DNA from: Lachnoanaerobaculum sp. ICM7
GTDB taxonomy: Bacteria > Bacillota > Clostridia > Lachnospirales > Lachnospiraceae
NCBI RefSeq assembly: GCF_000287675.1
Contig: NZ_ALJL01000013.1
Coordinates: 1 to 63,795 of the forward strand
DNA length: 63,795 nucleotides
Reading direction: 5' to 3'
Part shown: piece after piece, positions 1 through 8,878 of the stretch
Layout of the letters: each line of letters starts with the position of its first letter
How positions within the stretch are numbered: position 1 is the first letter of the stretch
Notes under the pieces: generated by a model
The model's database searches: none
Told to the model about the DNA's origin: nothing
What the model saw: the letters and a program-made list of their open reading frames with translations, nothing else
Position numbers and translations under genes: made by a program

Positions 1-2
1 AT

Positions 3-1007
3 GCGGGAGATGTTGTAGTAGAGCATATAGATGAGAACGGAAATGTACCTTTAGAGAGCCCTGAGGTACTTGACGGAAGAGAGAAACTTGGAGAGAACTA
101 TACAACAAGTTCAAAGGTATTTGATAATTACGATCTGATAAGTGTACCAAGTAACGCAACAGGAACATTTATAAGCGGAAGTCAGACTGTAACATATGTG
201 TACAGAAGAAGAGATGCAGGAGATGTAATCGCCCATTACGTAAATACTGCAGGAATACCGATAGAAAGTGATGAAATACTTGACGGAACGAGAAGCCTCG
301 GCCTGCCATATGCAACAGCGGCAAAGGTAATAAACGGATATAGTTTATACCTTGTACAGGGAGCAGAGACAGGAGTATTCAGTTCAGGAAGAATAGAAGT
401 AACATACATCTATAAGAAGGACCCAAGCGTGATAGTAATACCGGGACCGCTAACCCCTGTAACTCCTATAAACCCAAGCCCTATAAATCCGATAAACCCG
501 ATTAATCCGCTAACCCCTGTAACACCGGTAAATCCAAGTACACCGACAACACCTACCACACCGACTACCCCTACAACCCCGATAAGAGTGGCAACCCCAA
601 GCCAGATCACAATACCGGGAAGAGATGAGGATGTAGTTATAAGACCTACAAGACCTTTAGCGACACCGTCAATAGCTACAAGCTCAAACACAAGCAGAGG
701 TGGAAGCGGCAGTTCAGGTTCAAACACAACTTCAACTGTAAGACCGGGAAAGGCAACCGTAAACAATAATACAACATCAATGAATGCAATCGAGAAGCCG
801 GTAATCGTAACAGATGAGCCGAAAACTCCACAGCCACAGAAGGCACAACTGAGCAAGGATACAACAAAATCCATTTCAGATACAAGAGTGGCGCTGTCAG
901 TTCCAAAGACTGAAGACAAAGATGCAACTCCGGTTTACGGTTTGATGTTGATTATGTCAAGTGCACTTGCTGTACTATGTATCTTCAAAAAGAGAAGAAC
1001 AGAATAG
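3..1007 (+). CDS. Sortase-anchored MucBP-type surface protein, 3' part
   Basis: The reading frame is open from base 3, so the gene starts before the window; the GTG at 198 is internal. The visible part holds two tandem copies of a 71-residue MucBP-like repeat, starting AGDVVVEH (base 3) and AGDVIAHY (base 216) and ending in TVTYVYR and EVTYIYK. Then comes a Pro/Thr/Asn-rich wall-spanning linker (about 430-600), a Ser/Thr-rich stretch, and a C-terminal sorting signal: VPKTED, a hydrophobic segment and the tail KKRRTE. By family knowledge this is a wall-anchored adhesin or mucin-binding-like protein. VPKTE is a variant LPXTG motif. Ligand unknown. Confidence 0.85.
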   Translation, partial: AGDVVVEHIDENGNVPLESPEVLDGREKLGENYTTSSKVFDNYDLISVPSNATGTFISGSQTVTYVYRRRDAGDVIAHYVNTAGIPIESDEILDGTRSLGLPYATAAKVINGYSLYLVQGAETGVFSSGRIEVTYIYKKDPSVIVIPGPLTPVTPINPSPINPINPINPLTPVTPVNPSTPTTPTTPTTPTTPIRVATPSQITIPGRDEDVVIRPTRPLATPSIATSSNTSRGGSGSSGSNTTSTVRPGKATVNNNTTSMNAIEKPVIVTDEPKTPQPQKAQLSKDTTKSISDTRVALSVPKTEDKDATPVYGLMLIMSSALAVLCIFKKRRTE

Positions 1008-1047
1008 TTTTATTTAGATAACATAAGTTATCGGAAGATAAAATCAG

Positions 1048-1085
1048 GTCCGGAAGAAATACTTTGTATGACTTCCGGACTTTTT
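1048..1085 (+). terminator. Intrinsic terminator of the surface protein gene
   Basis: A perfect 9-bp stem (GTCCGGAAG 1048-1056 with CTTCCGGAC 1072-1080) is followed by TTTTT. It lies 40 bases after the surface-protein stop codon. Confidence 0.9.
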
Positions 1086-1097
1086 GATTGAAATATA

Positions 1098-1125
1098 TTG
1101 AAAAAAATATATTTTGTATTATAAT
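1098..1125 (+). promoter_or_regulatory. Sigma-A promoter of the 6S RNA
   Basis: TTGAAA (1098-1103), a 16-base spacer and TATAAT (1120-1125). A start near 1132 fits the 5' end of the 6S RNA fold. Confidence 0.75.
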
Positions 1126-1136
1126 TTTAATATAAA

Positions 1137-1313
1137 GAAAATTCCTGAGGTGAGCGATAACTTTGCCAATTTTGAACCTACATTTTGATTTATGGGATTC
1201 CAAATAACCTTCGATGGATGTCAAGCTTCTATAGGTAGAAGGCAGATATCAAGGTGAGGTAACCCACCTAGCTTCGCTAGGCGTCAATAAGCAGAGCCGT
1301 CACTTTGGGGTTT
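1137..1313 (+). ncRNA. ssrS: 6S RNA
   Basis: About 175 nt that fold as one long interrupted hairpin. The closing helix pairs CCTGAGGTGA (1144-1153) with TCACTTTGGG (1300-1309), ten continuous pairs including G-U. Inner helices pair ACCTT with AAGGT, GATGTC with GATATC and CTTC with GAAG at the apical loop. The 3' side of the central bubble carries a small hairpin, CCTAG-CTTCG-CTAGG, typical of Firmicutes 6S RNAs. The phrase TTTTGAACCTAC followed by GGGATTCC matches my memory of Lachnospiraceae 6S sequences. A promoter precedes it and a terminator follows. The family binds the sigma-A RNA polymerase holoenzyme as an open-promoter mimic. A covariance-model search (Rfam RF00013) would settle it. 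Confidence 0.8.
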
Positions 1314-1315
1314 AA

Positions 1316-1345
1316 AAAAGAGTAGTTTTTACTACTCTTTTGTTT
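1316..1345 (+). terminator. Intrinsic terminator of 6S RNA, abutting the greA-like gene
   Basis: AAAAGAGTAGT (1316-1326) pairs with ACTACTCTTTT (1331-1341) around a TTTT loop, with the T-rich tract inside and after the stem. Only 30 bases separate it from the next start codon, leaving no room for a separate promoter. Confidence 0.85.
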
Positions 1346-1372
1346 TGTATAAAAAAGTATATGGATGGTTTT

Positions 1373-1867
1373 ATGGCAGAGACGCTTACAAGAGATGATA
1401 TTAAAAAGATAGAGGCTGAGATAGAAGAAAGAAAACTTGTGCTTAGACCGAAACTTATAGAGGCTGTAAAGGAAGCCAGAGCACATGGAGATTTATCTGA
1501 AAATTTTGAATATTATGCCGCAAAAAGAGAGAAAAACAAGAATGAGAGCAGAATCAATTATTTGGAGAGAATGCTTAGATTCTGTCATGTATATGAAGAT
1601 AAGACAAAAGAAGATCAGGTCGGAATTGACAAGGTTGTAGAACTTTATTTTGAAGATGATGACGAGTGTGAAAAGTTCAAGATAGTTACTTCAATCAGAG
1701 GAGATTCACTGGAAGGCAGACTCAGTATAGAGTCACCGATAGGTAAGGCCATAATAGGTAAGAAAAAAGGTGACAGAGTACTTGTGCCTGTAGGTGACGG
1801 AGGATATTATGTAAAAATAATGTCCATAGAAATAAGCAATGAAGAAGACGAGATAAGATCGTTTTAG
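1373..1867 (+). CDS. GreA/GreB-family transcription elongation factor
   Basis: 164 residues. The N-terminal coiled-coil hairpin carries the tip motif [13 protein letters not shown]; the Asp and Glu here are the acidic pair that enters the RNA polymerase secondary channel to stimulate cleavage of backtracked transcripts. The C-terminal FKBP-like part has the family signature [17 protein letters not shown] chose ATG 1373 because the protein then begins MAETLTRDD like other GreA proteins; ATG 1361 and TTG 1340 are in-frame alternatives, the latter overlapping the 6S terminator. The tip DLSEN and length are GreA-like, but it could be a second, diverged paralogue. First gene of a tight run with dtd (8 bases away), directly downstream of 6S RNA. 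Confidence 0.88.
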   Translation: MAETLTRDDIKKIEAEIEERKLVLRPKLIEAVKEARAHGDLSENFEYYAAKREKNKNESRINYLERMLRFCHVYEDKTKEDQVGIDKVVELYFEDDDECEKFKIVTSIRGDSLEGRLSIESPIGKAIIGKKKGDRVLVPVGDGGYYVKIMSIEISNEEDEIRSF

Positions 1868-1875
1868 GAGGAAAG

Positions 1876-2313
1876 ATGAAGCTTGTAATACAAAGAGTAA
1901 ATCATGCAAATGTAAAAATAGACGGCGAAGAAGTAGGAAAGATAAATAAAGGTCTTTTGGTCCTGGTAGGTGTAGCTGCGGACGATGATGAAAGAATCGT
2001 TGAAAAGTATTTTAATAAACTTATCAAACTTAGAATATTTGAAGATGAAAACGGAAAGACAAACCTTTCATTAAAGGATGTGGGCGGTGAGCTTTTACTT
2101 GTATCACAGTTTACGCTGCTCGCAAATTGCAAAGAGGGAAACAGACCGAGTTTTATAGGTGCAGGCTCACCGGATGAGGCAAAGAGACTGTATGAGTATA
2201 TGGTGGAACTTGGCAAGAAGTCGGATATTCATACAGAATGTGGGGTATTCGGTGCAGATATGAAGGTAAGCCTTGAAAATGACGGACCGTTTACTATAGT
2301 ATTGGAACTTTAA
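1876..2313 (+). CDS. dtd: D-aminoacyl-tRNA deacylase
   Basis: 145 residues, the normal length. It hydrolyses D-amino acids (and mischarged glycine) from tRNA, a proofreading step in the cytoplasm. Both family motifs are present: SQFTLL near residue 78 and the C-terminal NDGPFTI, which forms the chiral-selective pocket across the dimer. Start ATG 1876 has an excellent AGGAGG site in the gap after the greA-like gene. The next gene starts 2 bases after its stop, so it is likely co-transcribed with the two-component genes. Confidence 0.95.
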   Translation: MKLVIQRVNHANVKIDGEEVGKINKGLLVLVGVAADDDERIVEKYFNKLIKLRIFEDENGKTNLSLKDVGGELLLVSQFTLLANCKEGNRPSFIGAGSPDEAKRLYEYMVELGKKSDIHTECGVFGADMKVSLENDGPFTIVLEL

Positions 2314-2314
2314 T

Positions 2315-3919
2315 ATGAAAGAACTTTACAAAATTTTACTTGTGGATGATGAAGAAGAAGTCAGAAAAAGCATTATAAAAAAAATCAACTGGGAAGAGGA
2401 AGGATTTTTAGTTGTAGGAGATGCCGAAAACGGTGTTGAAGCACTGGAGAAAATAGAAAACTTAAATCCGGACCTGGTATTTACCGATATCAGAATGCCA
2501 TATATGGACGGACTGGAGCTTATAAATGAAATAAATATAAGATATCCGCTTATAAAGTCAATTATTTTTTCGGGATTTGATGATTTTGACTATGCAAAAG
2601 AAGCCATTAAGATGGGCGTAATAGAGTATGTGCTTAAGCCTGTTTCAGCTGTTGAGCTTACTGAGATACTGAGAAAAGTACATAAAAGCATGGATGAGGA
2701 ACTTGATAAAAAGAGAGATATTGAGAGACTCAGAAGAGGATATCAAGCCAGTATTCCTATACTTAGGGAGCAGTTTTTAAACGGTATTATACATGGAAGT
2801 ATAAGTGCTTCAGAGATAGACTATGCTATGTCAGAGTACGATATAAATTTAAACAATGCAGACAGATATATGGTGGCAGCAGTTCATATAGATGATATGG
2901 ACAGCCATATAGTTGATAAGGAACTTATCCCTATATCTGTAAAGGTGAACCTTCTTGAAAACCTGAAATATAAATTACAGGCGGAGGTCTTTTCCATGTA
3001 TTCGGAAACCAGTATAGTTATATTGACAGGACTGCCGGAGAAGATGTCAAAAAACTATATAATGTCCATACTTACAGAGGCAATACGAGATGTAAACAGA
3101 GCCATAGGTGTAAATCTTACCATAGGTCTGGGCATCAGTGTAAAGGATATCACAAATCTCCACAGGTCATATACTCTGGCAAAGGAGGCTCTCGGATACA
3201 GAGGTATTGTAGGAAGCGGAGAAGTTATTTATATAAAAGATATGGAGCCTGTAAAGTCCGATAAGTTGAAGTTTGAAGACATTGAAGCAAAGGAATATAT
3301 CAATATATTAAAATTCGGAAGTGATGAAAGTATAGAAGAGTATGTGGAAAAAATAGCTTCAAAGCTTAAAGAGTCTAAGGTACATTCAAGTCAGTATCAG
3401 TCCTATATGATAAATGTTATAAATATTATTATAAGTCTGGTGCAGGATTACGGACTTGAGCTTTCAGTACTTACAAAGACGGCTACAGATTATATAGATC
3501 TTTTGGATAAGATAAAGGATACAGGCGGTTTCAGAGAGTGGTTACTTGAGGCAAGCATAAATATTGCTCATAAGATAAGAGAAGATCGAGCCTTCACATC
3601 AAAGAAGGTACTTGAAGAGGCAAAGGTCTATATAGAAGAGAACTTTGCGGATATGGATTTGTCGCTTGAAAAACTTTGTAAACATTTACATGTCTCCGTT
3701 GCAAGGTTTTCCACAAACTTTAAAAAGGATATGGGGATATCCTATGTAAATTTCCTTACCAATGTCAGATTGCAAAAGGCTGTGGAGCTTTTAAAGACTA
3801 CAGATGAAAAGACATATATTATAGCGGAAATGGTGGGTTATGCGGATCAGAATTATTTCAGTTATGTGTTCAAGAAAAAGTATGGGGTTTCACCTTCAAA
3901 GTACAGACAGCAAGGTTAG
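2315..3919 (+). CDS. YesN-type response regulator with AraC-family DNA-binding domain
   Basis: 534 residues. N-terminal receiver domain (about 1-120) with acidic pocket DD11-12, phospho-acceptor Asp58 in FTDIRMPYMDG and the conserved Lys in VLKP. A middle region of about 300 residues of unknown fold follows, then two AraC-type helix-turn-helices (about 430-534) ending YFSYVFKKKYGVSPSKYR. By family it is phosphorylated by the adjacent YesM-type kinase and activates carbohydrate-use genes. It starts 2 bases after dtd and ends 4 bases before the kinase. Targets are unknown; the galactose-type binding protein downstream suggests a sugar cue. Confidence 0.93.
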   Translation: MKELYKILLVDDEEEVRKSIIKKINWEEEGFLVVGDAENGVEALEKIENLNPDLVFTDIRMPYMDGLELINEINIRYPLIKSIIFSGFDDFDYAKEAIKMGVIEYVLKPVSAVELTEILRKVHKSMDEELDKKRDIERLRRGYQASIPILREQFLNGIIHGSISASEIDYAMSEYDINLNNADRYMVAAVHIDDMDSHIVDKELIPISVKVNLLENLKYKLQAEVFSMYSETSIVILTGLPEKMSKNYIMSILTEAIRDVNRAIGVNLTIGLGISVKDITNLHRSYTLAKEALGYRGIVGSGEVIYIKDMEPVKSDKLKFEDIEAKEYINILKFGSDESIEEYVEKIASKLKESKVHSSQYQSYMINVINIIISLVQDYGLELSVLTKTATDYIDLLDKIKDTGGFREWLLEASINIAHKIREDRAFTSKKVLEEAKVYIEENFADMDLSLEKLCKHLHVSVARFSTNFKKDMGISYVNFLTNVRLQKAVELLKTTDEKTYIIAEMVGYADQNYFSYVFKKKYGVSPSKYRQQG

Positions 3920-3922
3920 TAT

Positions 3923-5713
3923 ATGGAAAAAGGGAAATTCAGTTTAAAAAACTTGAGTATAAAAAATTTGAGTATACAAAGCTCTATTTTCATGTACTTT
4001 ACAGTTACAGCGATTATAGCCATAGCACTTATAAGCCTTATAATATTTCAAAGATTTACAAACAGCTTAAATGCCACCATTATTGAGGAAAACTCAGGCA
4101 TTGTAGGACAGCTCGGTGAGTCGGTTGATTCATATCTTAGAAATGCCATGAAGGTATCCGATTCCATTTATTATAATGTTATCAAAAATACCGATATATC
4201 AAATGATGATATAAAAAAGGGTATGAACCTTATCTATGTCAACAATGATAATATGATAGATGATATAGCTTTGATATCCGGAAAGGGCGAGCTTATAGAA
4301 TCTATGCCGGCACTTAGATTAAAGGATAACATCAATGTTTTGGAAAAGGATTTTTTTAAAAAAAGTATGGCGGAAAGCGAGTATATTAACTTTTCCATGC
4401 CGCATATAAGAGATCTTTTTGACAGAAATGAAAACAGCTATTCTTGGGTGATTTCCCTTTCAAGAGCGGTGGAAGTGACTGATGAGGGTAAGGCTACTCA
4501 GGCACTTCTTTTGATAAACCTAAATTATAGGTATTTTGAAGAGATATTTTCAAATGTAAATTTGGGAAACGGAGGCTATGTGTATTTGACCAATGATAGG
4601 GGAGATATTATATGGCATCCGAAACAAAATGAGATATATTCGGGAAGATTTAATGAAGACAATAAATATGCCGCCACTTTAAAAGACGGAATAACAGTTG
4701 AAAATCTCAGAGGGAAAAATATTACACTCAATGTAAGGACAATAGGATATACCGGTTGGAAGCTTGTGGGAGTTACACCAAGTGCCGCACTTGGTATAGA
4801 CGGAATCAAGTTCAGATTCTTTGTTCTTTTTGTTGCAGATTTGTTCTTATTTTTATTGGCTATGATAAATGCCTTTATTTCCGATAAGATATCAAATCCT
4901 ATAAAGAGGCTGGATGGCAGTGTAAGAGAGATAGAGAGCGGAAATCTGGATGTGGAGATAGTACCGAGCGGTTCCTATGAGGTGGAACACCTTGGTAAAT
5001 CAATTAAAAATATGCTTGGCAGGATAAAGGTGCTGATGTCGGATCTTGTGGCTGAGCATAACGCCAAGAGAAAGAGCGAGTTTGATACATTGCAGTCTCA
5101 GATAAATCCGCATTTCTTATACAATACTTTGGATATTATTGTCTGGATGATTGAAAACGAGAATTCCGACAAGGCCGTAAATATTGTAACAGCGCTGGCC
5201 AAGTTTTTTAGAATTTCACTAAGTAAAGGAAAGAATATAATCACTGTAAAAGATGAAGTGGAGCATGTAAGAAACTATCTGATGATACAGAATATGCGTT
5301 TTAAAAACAGATTTGAATACAGTATAGATGTGGATGAGAAAGTACTTTCTTATTCATCGCTAAAGCTTATGCTTCAGCCCCTGGTGGAAAATGCGATATA
5401 TCACGGAATGGAGTTTATGGACGGTGACGGTGAGATAGATGTAAAAGTGTTTAAAGAGGATAACAGTCTTTATTTTACGATAACGGACAACGGACTTGGA
5501 ATGAGTGAAGATATGGTTGAAACTTTGCTGAGTAAAGACTTTGTTCCAAGTAAAAAAGGATCCGGTATCGGTGTAAAAAATGTAAATGAAAGAATAAAGC
5601 TGTATTTTGGAAGTGAATACGGGTTGAAAGTTGAATCGGAACCTGATGAAGGTACAAAGATTACAATTCATTTGCCTGCTGTAGTATATGGAGAGAATGA
5701 TGAAGACAGATAA
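3923..5713 (+). CDS. YesM-type sensor histidine kinase
   Basis: 596 residues. Transmembrane segment 1 at about 22-43, an extracellular sensory region of about 250 residues, transmembrane segment 2 at about 298-320, HAMP, then the His_kinase domain typical of the LytS/YesM class with INPHFLYNT (phospho-His near residue 395). The ATPase domain has the N box LVENAIYHG and the G boxes DNGLGMSED and GSGIGV. It pairs with the upstream regulator. Two membrane-anchored sugar-binding proteins follow and probably present ligand to its extracellular region. Confidence 0.93.
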   Translation: MEKGKFSLKNLSIKNLSIQSSIFMYFTVTAIIAIALISLIIFQRFTNSLNATIIEENSGIVGQLGESVDSYLRNAMKVSDSIYYNVIKNTDISNDDIKKGMNLIYVNNDNMIDDIALISGKGELIESMPALRLKDNINVLEKDFFKKSMAESEYINFSMPHIRDLFDRNENSYSWVISLSRAVEVTDEGKATQALLLINLNYRYFEEIFSNVNLGNGGYVYLTNDRGDIIWHPKQNEIYSGRFNEDNKYAATLKDGITVENLRGKNITLNVRTIGYTGWKLVGVTPSAALGIDGIKFRFFVLFVADLFLFLLAMINAFISDKISNPIKRLDGSVREIESGNLDVEIVPSGSYEVEHLGKSIKNMLGRIKVLMSDLVAEHNAKRKSEFDTLQSQINPHFLYNTLDIIVWMIENENSDKAVNIVTALAKFFRISLSKGKNIITVKDEVEHVRNYLMIQNMRFKNRFEYSIDVDEKVLSYSSLKLMLQPLVENAIYHGMEFMDGDGEIDVKVFKEDNSLYFTITDNGLGMSEDMVETLLSKDFVPSKKGSGIGVKNVNERIKLYFGSEYGLKVESEPDEGTKITIHLPAVVYGENDEDR

Positions 5714-6668
5714 AATATATATATGGATAATATGGTTTGTATCAATTCTATTACTCTTTGTAATTTCGCAGACAAATTTGATATTAAAAGAAGAAACACC
5801 GAGAGTTTATCAGGTATCTTTTATACTTGACGGTGAGGATGAAAGTAAATACGCCAATCTTAAAAAGGGTGTGGATGATGCCGCAAAGAAATACAATATA
5901 GACATAAACCTGATTACATTAAATAATATCAGTCAGAAGATGCTTATAGAGTCGGAGGAGGAAAACGGAGCCGACGGTATTATTGTGCTGGCAAAAAATG
6001 ATTTAAAAATCAATCTTATAAAGTCACCGGTCGTTGTATTAAAGTCAATGGATACGGATGTATTTGACACGGTTAAGATGGGAAGTGCAAATCCAAGCAT
6101 AAATATCTCAAAGAGGACTATAAATATTGACTATACAGATATGATTGAAAGGCTTTATGCGGCATTTGAAGAAAAGTATGACGGAAGTTCACCGGTTTAT
6201 GTATTTGTAAATGATTTGAATCTTGCAGGTGTGGCAAAGGAAACAGATTTCTTGAAATCAAAACAATCTTCTAATATAATTCTTGTAGAGGGAGATGAAA
6301 AGGGGTTTCGAACGGCAATAGAAGATTTGGTGCACAGTAAGAAAAACGCCTACATATTCTCTCTTGATAAGATAAGCACTGACAATATATGTAAGATACT
6401 TGGAGGAAGCAGCGTTTATAAGGAACATATACAAGGGTTTTATTGTATAGGGTCCACCACATTCTTTTTGAATAAATTAAATGACGGTACGATAGATGCG
6501 ATAGCTACTCTAAATGAGTATGACGAAGGATATTCGGCAGTGGAAATGCTTATGGCGGACTTAAAAAAGACAAATTATATGTCAAATATCGATATGGAAA
6601 ATATGCTGGTGGATAAGGAAAGTCTGGAAAATGAGGATATAATAAAACAGCTGTTCCCAATCGACTAG
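5700..6668 (+). CDS. Membrane-anchored periplasmic-binding-protein-like sensor, type I fold
   Basis: 322 residues from ATG 5700, chosen because GGAG (5690-5693) sits 6 bases upstream; ATG 5688 and 5697 are alternatives. The gene overlaps the kinase end by 14 bases. An uncleaved-looking N-terminal transmembrane helix (IIWFVSILLLFVISQ) precedes a LacI/ribose-binding-like domain, with the phrases GADGIIVLAKND and YIFSLDKISTDN. There is no lipobox cysteine. No ABC permease or ATPase lies nearby, so a co-receptor for the YesM kinase is more likely than transport. The ligand-binding residues look degenerate compared with the next gene. Confidence 0.72.
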   Translation: MKTDKIYIWIIWFVSILLLFVISQTNLILKEETPRVYQVSFILDGEDESKYANLKKGVDDAAKKYNIDINLITLNNISQKMLIESEEENGADGIIVLAKNDLKINLIKSPVVVLKSMDTDVFDTVKMGSANPSINISKRTINIDYTDMIERLYAAFEEKYDGSSPVYVFVNDLNLAGVAKETDFLKSKQSSNIILVEGDEKGFRTAIEDLVHSKKNAYIFSLDKISTDNICKILGGSSVYKEHIQGFYCIGSTTFFLNKLNDGTIDAIATLNEYDEGYSAVEMLMADLKKTNYMSNIDMENMLVDKESLENEDIIKQLFPID

Positions 6669-6683
6669 CATTGTGGGAGGAAG

Positions 6684-7703
6684 ATGAAAAAACATGGTTT
6701 TATAATAAGCATGGCGATTTTTGTAATTGTTCTTGTCGTCGGCTTTATATCTATGATGAGCAGGGTTGCATCGCCTAAGAAAAATGTCATCAAGATAGGA
6801 CTTTGTCTGTATAGATTTGATGATACATTTATTTCAAATGTCAGACAGGAAATTGAAGAGTATGTAAAGGAATATGAGAAAGAACATGATATAAGGATAA
6901 ATCTTGAGGTGGTGGATGCCAGAGACAATCAAAATACCCAAAATCACCAGGTGGAGAGATTTGTATCCCTTGACTATGATGTACTTCTTATAAATGTAGT
7001 TGACAGATTTGCCGCTTCAAATATGATTGAAACGGCGGTCGGTGCAAACATACCGATAGTATTCTTTAACAGAAAACCGGTGGATGATGATTTAAACAGA
7101 GCGGACAATATTTATTATGTAGGTGCAGGACCTAAGGCTGCAGGAATCGAGCAGGCCAAGATAATAATAAATGCATATAATGAAAATCCTTACAGCATAG
7201 ATATAGACGGAGACGGTGTAATAAACTATGTACTCTTGGAGGGTGAACCGAGTCATCAGGATTCTCTTGTAAGGACAGAATGGGTTATAAAAACTTTGCA
7301 GGAGAATAATATTCCGATAAATAAGCTAAACGGCGCTATAGGAAACTGGGAAAGAGCACAGGGATCGGCACTTATGGAGGACTTTCTTAATAAGTACAGT
7401 AATATAGACCTCGTTATATCAAATAATGATGATATGGGACTTGGTGCCATAGATGCAATAGAGAGAGCAAATAATATAAAAGGTATAAAGGTTGTCGGTA
7501 TAGACGGAACAAAGGAGGCCCTTGAAGCAATCAATGAAGGTAAGCTTTTGGGTACTATCGAAAGTGATAAAAAGGAATATGCCAAAGCTGTTGTAGAGAT
7601 AGTTATGTATGCTATAGGAAAGTCTGAATTGCCTGAGGATATAAAGTCCAAATTAATGGAGAATAGAACCTATGATGTTGGGCAAATTCCCAGGATAAAA
7701 TAA
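6684..7703 (+). CDS. MglB-like galactose/glucose-binding protein, membrane-anchored
   Basis: 339 residues. The N-terminal hydrophobic segment (about 8-26) has no lipobox, so the protein is probably anchored by a helix. The rest matches the galactose-binding protein MglB: near residue 173 the EF-hand-like calcium loop DIDGDGVINYVLLEGEP, then SNNDDMGLGAIDAI and VVGIDGTKEAL, which line the sugar pocket in the family. It follows the other binding protein by 15 bases with a GGGAGGAAG site. mglA and mglC are absent, and a terminator ends the operon. Its likely job is sensing galactose or glucose outside the cell and signalling through YesM/YesN. Transport cannot be excluded if mglAC lies elsewhere. 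Confidence 0.85.
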   Translation: MKKHGFIISMAIFVIVLVVGFISMMSRVASPKKNVIKIGLCLYRFDDTFISNVRQEIEEYVKEYEKEHDIRINLEVVDARDNQNTQNHQVERFVSLDYDVLLINVVDRFAASNMIETAVGANIPIVFFNRKPVDDDLNRADNIYYVGAGPKAAGIEQAKIIINAYNENPYSIDIDGDGVINYVLLEGEPSHQDSLVRTEWVIKTLQENNIPINKLNGAIGNWERAQGSALMEDFLNKYSNIDLVISNNDDMGLGAIDAIERANNIKGIKVVGIDGTKEALEAINEGKLLGTIESDKKEYAKAVVEIVMYAIGKSELPEDIKSKLMENRTYDVGQIPRIK

Positions 7704-7757
7704 ATTTTTGTATAAAATTCACATTTATTATATATATAAATTGTATATGAAATATTG

Positions 7758-7790
7758 AAAAGAGCATTGACTTTTATGCTCTTTTTTATT
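7758..7790 (+). terminator. Intrinsic terminator of the sensor operon
   Basis: AAAAGAGCAT (7758-7767) pairs with ATGCTCTTTT (7776-7785), followed by TT. A second, weaker 7-bp hairpin without a T tract lies at 7813-7833, before the Tad locus. Confidence 0.88.
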
Positions 7791-7870
7791 ATTATTAAAG
7801 TCTAAAGATTAGAACACCTTTCTAACAGGTGTTTTGGGGACCTTTCTTTAAATAATTCTATAGGAGTTTT

Positions 7871-8878
7871 ATGAGGCATATTATAGCGGTGATTGATACG
7901 GATATACGCTTTGCCTTAAAATTATCTGATTTTCTTTCTAAGGAGGATAGGATTCCTTTCAAAGCGGTCGCTTACACTTCATTCCAAATGTACAGTAATG
8001 AAAGCTCTTCTATGGAGGTAGTGGCATTTATCACAGATATTGACAATGTGGATGAATGTATGGATACAGGCCTTCCGGTCGTTCTCCTGTCAGATGATGC
8101 GATGGTAGAGTCTAAATATACCGGTTCTTCAGAACTTTTCTGTTCAATATTCAAATTTTGCGGTGTACATATAATAGTTGATGAACTGCTGGGATTTTTT
8201 TCGGGTAATAATTCTTTCGGACTTACTGCAGGTAATAAAAATACAAAAGTCTACGGCATTTATTCTCCGATAAACAGATGTGGCAGAACAAGTCTTTCGG
8301 TGGCATTTCATTCTTACTTCTGTTCGCAGGAAAACAGTTCTTTGCTTATTTCATTTGATGAATATGATTCTTTGTTTTCTGTTTTGAGAAAAGAAAACAG
8401 TAGAGATCTGTCTGATGTTTTTTACGGTTATAAAACCGGAGATTTAAATTTTGCAAAACTGGGAGAATGTATCAGTAGAGTTGAGGATCTGAATATTGTT
8501 CTACCTGCAAGGTACAACGAAGACTTGTTTTATTTATCCGATAATGAACTTACAAAATTTATGAATGATATTCTTTCGGCAAATCTGTTTGAAATTATTG
8601 TAATCGACTTTGGAAGTATAGGCCGCAGGTCCATGCAGATTTTGGATATGTGTGAAAAGATATTCTGCCCGGTGATTGGAGAGAATAACAGTCCGGAGAT
8701 GACAAAGATAAGCGAATTTAAATCACTTCTTGGGCGAAACGGATATGCTGAGATCATTCACAAAATATATGAGATGAGATTGCCGAAGGAGGATATTTCC
8801 GCAGATATATTTAATTTTACAAGATTAAAGCGGCGTGAATATTTTTCACAGGTTTCAAAGACAGCTGAGGGCCTATGA
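7871..8878 (+). CDS. TadZ/CpaE-like pilus localisation protein
   Basis: 335 residues. A receiver-like N-terminal domain (about 1-120) starts HIIAVIDTDIRFA; a MinD/ParA-type domain follows. The Walker A site is degenerate: SPINRCGRTS instead of KGGxGKT, lacking the signature lysine. TadZ proteins place the Tad secretion machine at the cell surface, and loss of ATPase residues is common in this family. First gene of the Tad locus; its end overlaps the next start by 4 bases. RBS TAGGAG before ATG 7871. Confidence 0.8.
   Translation: MRHIIAVIDTDIRFALKLSDFLSKEDRIPFKAVAYTSFQMYSNESSSMEVVAFITDIDNVDECMDTGLPVVLLSDDAMVESKYTGSSELFCSIFKFCGVHIIVDELLGFFSGNNSFGLTAGNKNTKVYGIYSPINRCGRTSLSVAFHSYFCSQENSSLLISFDEYDSLFSVLRKENSRDLSDVFYGYKTGDLNFAKLGECISRVEDLNIVLPARYNEDLFYLSDNELTKFMNDILSANLFEIIVIDFGSIGRRSMQILDMCEKIFCPVIGENNSPEMTKISEFKSLLGRNGYAEIIHKIYEMRLPKEDISADIFNFTRLKRREYFSQVSKTAEGL

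Noticed and set aside
410-919. Long minus-strand frame rich in Val and Gly opposite the surface protein
   Set aside because: It is the antisense of the Pro/Thr linker repeats, with no RBS or promoter.
7813-7833. Seven-bp hairpin before the Tad locus as a second terminator
   Set aside because: It is followed by TTTTGGGG rather than a clean T tract, and a good terminator lies just upstream.
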